From GCA-2705995 sp965661625 (lineage in GTDB: Bacteria > Bacteroidota > Bacteroidia > Flavobacteriales_G > Salibacteraceae): a stretch of DNA of 64,000 nucleotides. Positions 58,565-64,000 of this stretch are shown in pieces (within the stretch, counting starts at the first letter, position 1; every line of letters begins with the position of its first letter). A program made the translations under genes and the position numbers. The DNA lies in NCBI GenBank assembly GCA_965661625.1, contig CBFIEM010000003.1:176141-240140 (forward strand), in the 5' to 3' direction. The notes beneath the pieces were generated by a model. That model worked only from the letters and a program-made list of their open reading frames with translations, did not search any database and was not told the origin of the DNA.

Positions 58565-60025
58565 ATGACTTCACAAAAGAAAAAGATTACCGTAGCCTAT
58601 GGCGACGGCATTGGTCCTGAAATCATGAGGGCAACTTTAAAAATTCTTGATGCCGCGGGTGCACCTCTAGAATACGATGAAATTGAAATTGGCGAAAAAG
58701 TATACACACGTGGTGTAACTGCCGGTATTGAAGATTCATCATGGGACAGTCTGCGGAACAACAAGATTTTCTTAAAAGCTCCAATCACCACACCTCAAGG
58801 TGGCGGGTATAAAAGTTTGAATGTTACCGTTCGTAAGTCATTGGGCCTTTTTGCCAATGTTCGCCCGTGTAAAGCATTTACGCCTTACGTAAATAGTAAC
58901 TTCCCTAAAATGGACCTTACCATTGTTCGTGAGAACGAAGAGGACCTTTACGCAGGGATTGAGCACCAACAAACCGAAGAAGTTGTACAAACACTTAAGC
59001 TAGTCTCTCGTCCAGGAATTGAGAGTATTGTGAGGTATGCATTTGAATATGCTCGCTTGAACAACCGCAAGCGCGTTACGTGTATGACGAAGGACAACAT
59101 CATGAAGCATTCGGATGGCCTTTTTCACCGTGTATTTGATGAAGTTGCTGCAGAATATCCAAACATTGAAAACGATCACATGATTATTGATATCGGCTCT
59201 GCTAAACTAGCCGATAACCCGGAGTCATTTGATGTTGTTGTTACCTTGAACCTTTACGGAGATATCATTTCTGATATTGCAGCTGAAGTAGCCGGATCAG
59301 TTGGATTAGGCGGATCAGCTAACATTGGTGAACAAGTGGCAATGTTCGAAGCGATTCATGGCTCTGCTCCAGACATTTCAGGTAAAGACATTGCAAATCC
59401 TTCAGGGCTATTGAATGGTGCAATTATGATGTTGGTGCATTTAGGCATGACCGATATGGCTGAAAAAATTGAAAACGCTTGGCTGAAAACGCTCGAAGAT
59501 GGAATTCACACTGGTGATATATACCAAGAATCCATTTCTACGCAAAAAGTAGGTACACAAGCATTTGCTGATGCTGTAATTGCACGCCTCGGTCAAACGC
59601 CTACTAAGTTTGATCCAATACATTACGACAAAGATGCTGATCCCATCAAGGTTCAACGTATTCCAACGCGCAGCTACCGCAAAAAGGATTTGATTGGCGT
59701 TGATGTATTCATTGATTGGATTAAAGACGGTCGTAACCCTGACGCTTTAGGCAAGCAACTTGAAGCTGCTCAAGGAGACGTATTTAAGCTTAAGATGATC
59801 ACGAATCGCGGTGTTAAGGTTTATCCTGGTGGATTGCCCGAGACATTCAAAACAGATCACTGGCGTTGTCGTTTTGTACTTCAAGATGAAAACTGGACTG
59901 CGAGCACATCAGACGTAGCTAAGCTATTGCAAGGCATTCACGAAGCGCATTTAGACGCCATTAAAACTGAAAACTTGTACCTCTTTGATGGAGAGCGCGG
60001 ATACTCGCTTGGTCAAGGAGAATAA
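58565..60025 (+). CDS. icd: NADP-dependent isocitrate dehydrogenase
   Basis: This catalyses oxidative decarboxylation of isocitrate to 2-oxoglutarate in the TCA cycle. The 486-residue protein has VAYGDGIGPEIMRATLKIL, the substrate loop SLNVTVRKSLGLFANVRPCK, RENEEDLYAGIEH, and the cofactor-side EAIHGSAPDISGKDIANPSG. A C-terminal extension of about 150 residues matches the long Thermus/Rickettsia type. The ATG at 58565 is supported by the promoter; an upstream GTG at 58526 overlaps the -7 box. Its product is a candidate substrate for KorAB encoded nearby. Confidence 0.94.
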   Translation: MTSQKKKITVAYGDGIGPEIMRATLKILDAAGAPLEYDEIEIGEKVYTRGVTAGIEDSSWDSLRNNKIFLKAPITTPQGGGYKSLNVTVRKSLGLFANVRPCKAFTPYVNSNFPKMDLTIVRENEEDLYAGIEHQQTEEVVQTLKLVSRPGIESIVRYAFEYARLNNRKRVTCMTKDNIMKHSDGLFHRVFDEVAAEYPNIENDHMIIDIGSAKLADNPESFDVVVTLNLYGDIISDIAAEVAGSVGLGGSANIGEQVAMFEAIHGSAPDISGKDIANPSGLLNGAIMMLVHLGMTDMAEKIENAWLKTLEDGIHTGDIYQESISTQKVGTQAFADAVIARLGQTPTKFDPIHYDKDADPIKVQRIPTRSYRKKDLIGVDVFIDWIKDGRNPDALGKQLEAAQGDVFKLKMITNRGVKVYPGGLPETFKTDHWRCRFVLQDENWTASTSDVAKLLQGIHEAHLDAIKTENLYLFDGERGYSLGQGE

Positions 60026-60046
60026 GAATTACCTATTCTACAATTG

Positions 60047-60072
60047 AAAAGCTCGGCTCTGTCCGGGCTTTT
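60047..60072 (+). terminator. Intrinsic terminator after isocitrate dehydrogenase
   Basis: AAAAGCTCGG / CCGGGCTTTT pair over ten positions including one G-U wobble, with a 6-base loop, followed by a long T-tract. Confidence 0.85.
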
Positions 60073-60137
60073 CTTTTTTTGGGGAGGTGGTGTACCCAAT
60101 TCTCAACTTACTGTATCTTTTGATCAAAATATCCACG

Positions 60138-61607
60138 ATGGACAACGAACATCCCAACCCTGCATCCGACCAGCCCAAAGATGAACAGCTGGAAAAGAAT
60201 CGCGCGGTTCTAAAAAACTCAGCATTTCGCTTACTAATAAGCGCATGGGAATACGTTAAGCAAGTAATGAATATTCGCGACGGGGTTGACCCCGAGGGAA
60301 CTACTGCTGGCATTAAACGCGACATTGACTTTAAAGGGCATAACGTATGGATCCTCATTGCCTCAATAATCATTGCTTCCATTGGCTTGAATGTTAACTC
60401 TGCTGCAGCAATTATAGGAGCCATGCTTATCTCCCCACTTATGGGACCAATTTTGGGTATGGGCCTAGCCATAGGAACCAACGATTTTACAACCTTTAAG
60501 CGATCACTTCGCAGTTTTACAACTGCGGTAGTGGTAAGTATTGTTACTTCAACTGTTTATTTCTGGATATCACCCATCAGTGAGGCACAAAGTGAGTTAC
60601 TCGCCCGCACAACACCAACTATTCTCGATGTGCTCATTGCTATTTTTGGTGGGCTTGCTGGTATCATTGCGGGCTCACGAAAAGAGAAAACCAATGTAAT
60701 ACCGGGGGTAGCAATTGCAACAGCCCTTATGCCGCCACTTTGTACGGCCGGTTATGGAATTGCCACAGGTCAACTCACCTACTTTCTGGGTGCGTTCTAC
60801 CTTTTCTTGCTCAACTCCATATTTATCTGCGTTGCTACTTATGTTGTAATTCGCTACTTGGGTTTTCCAAAAATCGAGTTTGTAGACCCCATTCGCGAGC
60901 GCAAAGTAAAGCGTTATATTGTAGGGTTTGTATTACTGGTTGTAGTGCCCAGTGGCTACCTTTTTTGGGGAGTAATCAAAGAGTCCATTTTCAATACGCG
61001 TGCAATTCAATTCGTTAGTGAGAACGTTACCTTCGATGATGTTGAAATTATGAATGCCAACTACACTTACGATGAGCAATCGAGTGGCATTGAGCTTTTT
61101 TTAGTTAGCGAACATAAAATTGAAGACCGGGTAATCCAAGCACTTGAAAACCGTATGACAAACTACGGATTAGAGAACACCACACTTACTATTCACCAGT
61201 TGGGAAACTCCTCTAAAGAGGATTTTTCGAGCATGACACAAGAATTGCGCGTAGGTGTAATTGAAGATATGTACGAACGCAACGAACGTTCAATGCAGTT
61301 TAAAGACTCGTTAATAAAGGTTCTCGAAAAACAGCTTTCATTTTTACAAAGCGACACCATTCCCTTTAAAAACATTAAACGCGAATTACTTGTTCAGCAC
61401 GAAGAGCTAGACGGACTTTCATATGGCAGGCTAATTACCTCTTCGAAAGGAGTAGACGACACCATTCCAACATTTATACTGCATTGGGAAGAAACCTTGG
61501 ATAAAAAAACGCGCATAAGCAGAGCTGAAACCATTGAGAAGTGGTTGCGCGTGCGGCTAAATGAACCCGCCTGCAAGACCATTAATTTTACGCCTTTTCA
61601 AGAGTAA
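60138..61607 (+). CDS. DUF389 membrane protein
   Basis: This 489-residue protein has a DUF389 membrane domain of about six helices, starting WILIASIIIASIGLNVNSAAAIIGAMLISPLMGPILGMG-like at about residue 75, followed by a soluble C-terminal region rich in charged residues. The family has no established function. The ATG at 60138 is preferred to an upstream GTG at 60087, whose extra 17 codons are AT-rich non-conserved sequence. The 3' end overlaps the convergent histidine kinase gene by 20 bases. Confidence 0.88.
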   Translation: MDNEHPNPASDQPKDEQLEKNRAVLKNSAFRLLISAWEYVKQVMNIRDGVDPEGTTAGIKRDIDFKGHNVWILIASIIIASIGLNVNSAAAIIGAMLISPLMGPILGMGLAIGTNDFTTFKRSLRSFTTAVVVSIVTSTVYFWISPISEAQSELLARTTPTILDVLIAIFGGLAGIIAGSRKEKTNVIPGVAIATALMPPLCTAGYGIATGQLTYFLGAFYLFLLNSIFICVATYVVIRYLGFPKIEFVDPIRERKVKRYIVGFVLLVVVPSGYLFWGVIKESIFNTRAIQFVSENVTFDDVEIMNANYTYDEQSSGIELFLVSEHKIEDRVIQALENRMTNYGLENTTLTIHQLGNSSKEDFSSMTQELRVGVIEDMYERNERSMQFKDSLIKVLEKQLSFLQSDTIPFKNIKRELLVQHEELDGLSYGRLITSSKGVDDTIPTFILHWEETLDKKTRISRAETIEKWLRVRLNEPACKTINFTPFQE

Positions 61608-62643
61608 ACGAAAACGTAGTCCCCTCTCCTTCGGTGCTTCTAACGTTAATGGTTTGGTTGTGTGCGTCTAAAATGTGCTTAACAATTGCAAGTCCAAGCC
61701 CAGAACCTCCTTGGTGACGTGCCCTACTTTTATCAACCCGATAAAATCGCTCAAACAAACGCGGCAAATGTTCGGATGAAATTCCCATTCCGTTATCCTC
61801 AAGCTCGGTTAGGATGTTTTCATCCATATCGTAAAATCGAACTGTAACCTTGCCTCCTTCTTTTCCATATTTCAATGAATTAATCACCAAATTACTGAGC
61901 ACCTGTTCAATCTTTGCTTTGTCACCTCGCACATAAACCGGCTTGGGATTGGGCTCTTTAAACTTCATGGTCATGTGTTGCTTTTTCGCTCTATACTCTT
62001 GCGAGTTAAACACCTCCCTAAAAAGGTCTACAAGGTCAAAACGCTCACGATCTACATGGGTTTCTCCAGATTCTAACTTAGTAATCATATCGAGCTCATT
62101 TACCATGTTAATGAGTCGATCTAAATTTTTATCTGCCCTGCTTAAATACTCTCGGTTTATGGTGGGGTCTTCTAATCCACCCTCCAATAAGGTTAAAATA
62201 TACCCTTGAATACTAAAAATGGGCGTTTTTAATTCATGCGACAGGTTCCCGATAAAATCTCGTCGGAACTCCTCTTGTTTTTTCAGTTGGTCAATTTCTT
62301 CACGATTATCCTGAGCCCATTCAACAACCTCTTTATTCACTTCACTGAGCACATCGGCATTAAAGTCAAGGTCTACTTCACGCGGGCGCTTTTGAGTTTT
62401 TAATCGGTGGATCGTGCGATAAATCAACCGGATCTTCCGGTGAATGAACCGCTCAATGCTATAATTAACTACAAAATAGCCTACCAAGAAAGAAATGAGC
62501 ACTGAAGCACCGTAAAGCAACCACTGTAACCAGCCCAATTCGGCACCTTCAATAAATAAAATGGGAATAAAAACCAGTCCGACTACTCCTGTGAGCACAG
62601 CAGCTATCACCAGCGCTATTTCGCGTGGAGTGTTGTATTTCAT
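61588..62643 (-). CDS. Sensor histidine kinase (PhoR-like)
   Basis: This 351-residue kinase has two membrane segments (about 9-31 and 38-60) with almost no extracytoplasmic loop, so it probably senses within the membrane or through a partner. The H box is NLSHELKTPIFSIQG with His136; the N box is NLVINSLKYGKEGG; the G boxes are DNGMGIS and GGSGLGLAIVKHIL. It overlaps the response regulator by four bases. The layout resembles PhoR but lacks a visible PAS domain. Confidence 0.93.
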   Translation of the reverse strand: MKYNTPREIALVIAAVLTGVVGLVFIPILFIEGAELGWLQWLLYGASVLISFLVGYFVVNYSIERFIHRKIRLIYRTIHRLKTQKRPREVDLDFNADVLSEVNKEVVEWAQDNREEIDQLKKQEEFRRDFIGNLSHELKTPIFSIQGYILTLLEGGLEDPTINREYLSRADKNLDRLINMVNELDMITKLESGETHVDRERFDLVDLFREVFNSQEYRAKKQHMTMKFKEPNPKPVYVRGDKAKIEQVLSNLVINSLKYGKEGGKVTVRFYDMDENILTELEDNGMGISSEHLPRLFERFYRVDKSRARHQGGSGLGLAIVKHILDAHNQTINVRSTEGEGTTFSFTLEKA

Positions 62644-63326
62644 TTTGACTCGTACTTGTAGCCTACACCTTTAATGGTTCGGATCGAAGACTCTCCAATT
62701 TTTTCACGGAGTTTGCGCACATGAACATCAATGGTACGATCACCAACCACAACTTCCTCACCCCACACTGAAGCCAAAATTGTTTCTCGATTGAATACTT
62801 TGCCTGGACTAGACACCAATAGAGATAGCAGTTCAAACTCTTTCTTTGGTAGGTTCAACTCCACCCCATCTTTAAATACGAGGTAGCGATCACGGTCAAT
62901 CACTAAGCCTTCTACTTCAGATTGATTGGCTTTACCCGCCGATGTAGAGCTCCTTCGAAGCATAGCTTTAATCCGAGAGACCAAAACACGTGGTTTAACC
63001 GGCTTAACAATGTAGTCATCTGCACCCGCATCAAAACCAGCAATTTGCGAATAATCCTCTCCACGTGCGGTTAAAAACGTGATGAAAGTACCATTGAGCT
63101 TATCAATTTTACGCAATTCTATGCACGTTTCGATACCATCAATTTCAGGCATCATCACATCTAATAAAATAAGGTTTGGCTTCCACTTTTCTGCAACAAC
63201 TAAGGCTTCCTTCCCGTTGCTTGCTATCTTCACTTCAAAACCTTCTTTTTTCAGGTTGTAGCTGATGAATTCCAGAATATCTGCTTCATCATCTACTACT
63301 AATATTCTATTCTGAGTATGGGCCAT
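62640..63326 (-). CDS. OmpR/PhoB-family response regulator
   Basis: This 228-residue regulator has a receiver domain with phosphoacceptor Asp56 (LILLDVMMPEIDG), Thr in FLTARGE and Lys in DYIVKPVKP. A C-terminal winged helix follows (ELNLPKKEFELLSLLVSSPGKVFNRE, VDVHVRKLREKIG-like, IRTIKGVGYKYE). It is the first gene of a two-gene operon with the kinase. PhoB is a reasonable guess but the signal cannot be read here. Confidence 0.94.
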   Translation of the reverse strand: MAHTQNRILVVDDEADILEFISYNLKKEGFEVKIASNGKEALVVAEKWKPNLILLDVMMPEIDGIETCIELRKIDKLNGTFITFLTARGEDYSQIAGFDAGADDYIVKPVKPRVLVSRIKAMLRRSSTSAGKANQSEVEGLVIDRDRYLVFKDGVELNLPKKEFELLSLLVSSPGKVFNRETILASVWGEEVVVGDRTIDVHVRKLREKIGESSIRTIKGVGYKYESK

Positions 63327-63349
63327 GTAATCGCTTTAGATTAACCGTG

Positions 63350-63357
63350 CAAAAATA
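63350..63357 (-). promoter_or_regulatory. -7 box (TATTTTTG) of the two-component operon
   Basis: A perfect TAnnTTTG match on the minus strand, 23 bases before the ATG at 63326. Confidence 0.5.
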
Positions 63358-63583
63358 TTTCAAATGTTATCAAATGTATTAATTCCAGTTTAACATTCCT
63401 TTAATCTGCCTGCAATAGCTTTGATTCAGTGCTTATTACTAAGTTGGAAACATTCGCTTAACATAGGAGTAAATAATTCATAAACCCTACATCATTTTCT
63501 ACTAATCCTAAGACTGTTATTTCGCACCATCTAAAACAAAAGAAAGAATTGAAATTCTACATTTAAAATTAAACATGTCAATT

Positions 63584-64000
63584 ATGAAAAATCTTTCACT
63601 CCTCACTATTGGACTACTTGCAATGGCAGGCCTGTCGTTTACTTCATGTAGCGATGATGATGATGATGATCAACCAGCAAACACCTCTGGTAACATTGTT
63701 ATCTCTCAAAACATTACTTCGAACACTACTTGGAACAGCTCACGATCGTATGAATTAGATGGTCGTATCGTTGTAGAATCTGGTGCGACTCTAACGATTG
63801 CACCTGGAACAGTAATCAAAGGACAAGCTGGCCGAGAAGCTGCTGCATCTGCATTGATTATTGCACGTGGAGCGAAGATTGACGCAGTAGGTACTGCTAG
63901 TGAGCCAATTATTTTTACATCGGTTACAGATGAAATCGAACCGGGAATGATTGTTTCACCAAATTTAGATGCTTCTTTTAAAGGACTATGGGGAGGTCTT
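63584..64000 (+). CDS. Surface lipoprotein, N-terminal part (cut by the window edge)
   Basis: An ATG at 63584 (an in-frame ATG at 63575 is an alternative) opens a frame that runs off the right edge after 139 codons. A lipoprotein signal (LSLLTIGLLAMAGLSFTSC) is followed at once by SDDDDDD, a match to the lipoprotein export signal that sends lipoproteins to the cell surface in Bacteroidota. The rest (WNSSRSYELDGRIVVESGATLTIAPGTVIKGQ) resembles a repetitive beta-helix-type domain seen in secreted Bacteroidota proteins. The full function is unknown. Confidence 0.8.
   Translation, partial: MKNLSLLTIGLLAMAGLSFTSCSDDDDDDQPANTSGNIVISQNITSNTTWNSSRSYELDGRIVVESGATLTIAPGTVIKGQAGREAAASALIIARGAKIDAVGTASEPIIFTSVTDEIEPGMIVSPNLDASFKGLWGGL

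Noticed and set aside
1..64000. tRNA, rRNA, insertion sequences, prophage or defence islands
   Set aside because: Spacers were read for tRNA arms and transposase-like or phage-like products; none was found.

Overview
The window comes from a Bacteroidota genome, most likely the order Flavobacteriales. The reasons are: gliding/type IX secretion genes (gldB, gldC, a PorT-family barrel), very large secreted proteins with type A or type B T9SS sorting domains, promoters of the Bacteroidota type (TAnnTTTG at -7, occasionally a TTTG/TTG -33 box), almost no Shine-Dalgarno sequences, and a dcw cluster in the Bacteroidota arrangement without murF. No tRNA, rRNA, CRISPR array, insertion sequence or phage was seen. 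The finer taxonomic placement is inference.

Layout. 1-654 is the start of purH, cut by the left edge. 796-7281 holds an ABC permease, a secreted S9 peptidase with a DinB-fold protein, a YqaA/DedA-type membrane protein, a 34-residue membrane peptide and an orphan sensor kinase. 7249-16279 is an operon of three giant secreted proteins: two with choice-of-anchor-L N-termini, all three with gliding-type C-terminal sorting domains. 16395-20086 holds an M20 peptidase and a peroxide-defence unit: oxyR divergent from peroxiredoxin, thioredoxin and a DUF6952-like gene, with a readable OxyR operator between them. 20177-21225 holds a 31-residue membrane peptide and a CDF metal exporter. 21334-26203 is a roughly 1,620-codon HYR/SprB-repeat adhesin broken by two single-base frameshifts. 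26280-28050 is an Lrp/AsnC regulator divergent from a PLP histidine decarboxylase. 28118-28233 is a non-coding element with an interleaved (pseudoknot-like) pairing. 28233-30078 holds an outer-membrane protein, a LEA-type lipoprotein and a YqeY protein.

30211-45523 is the division and cell-wall cluster, read on the minus strand in the order mraZ, rsmH, ftsL-like, ftsI, murE, mraY, murD, ftsW, murG, murC, ftsQ, ftsA, ftsZ. Most junctions overlap or abut. It starts at a four-repeat MraZ operator and ends at a strong terminator. 45738-50139 holds an alpha/beta hydrolase, engB, gldC-gldB, a PorT-family protein and nadE. 50136-54356 holds a 2-oxoacid:ferredoxin oxidoreductase (korAB) with the Fe-S cluster genes nifU and mrp. 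54678-63326 holds an unknown protein, an alkyltransferase-like protein, trmB, a glycosyltransferase, a GSCFA protein, NADP isocitrate dehydrogenase, a DUF389 membrane protein and a PhoR/PhoB-like two-component pair. The right edge cuts a surface lipoprotein gene.

Two genome-scale habits stand out. In several genes the -7 promoter box sits only 4-6 bases before the start codon, which implies leaderless mRNAs and corrects several start sites. Convergent neighbours also repeatedly overlap at their 3' ends, four times through one shared stop tetranucleotide.
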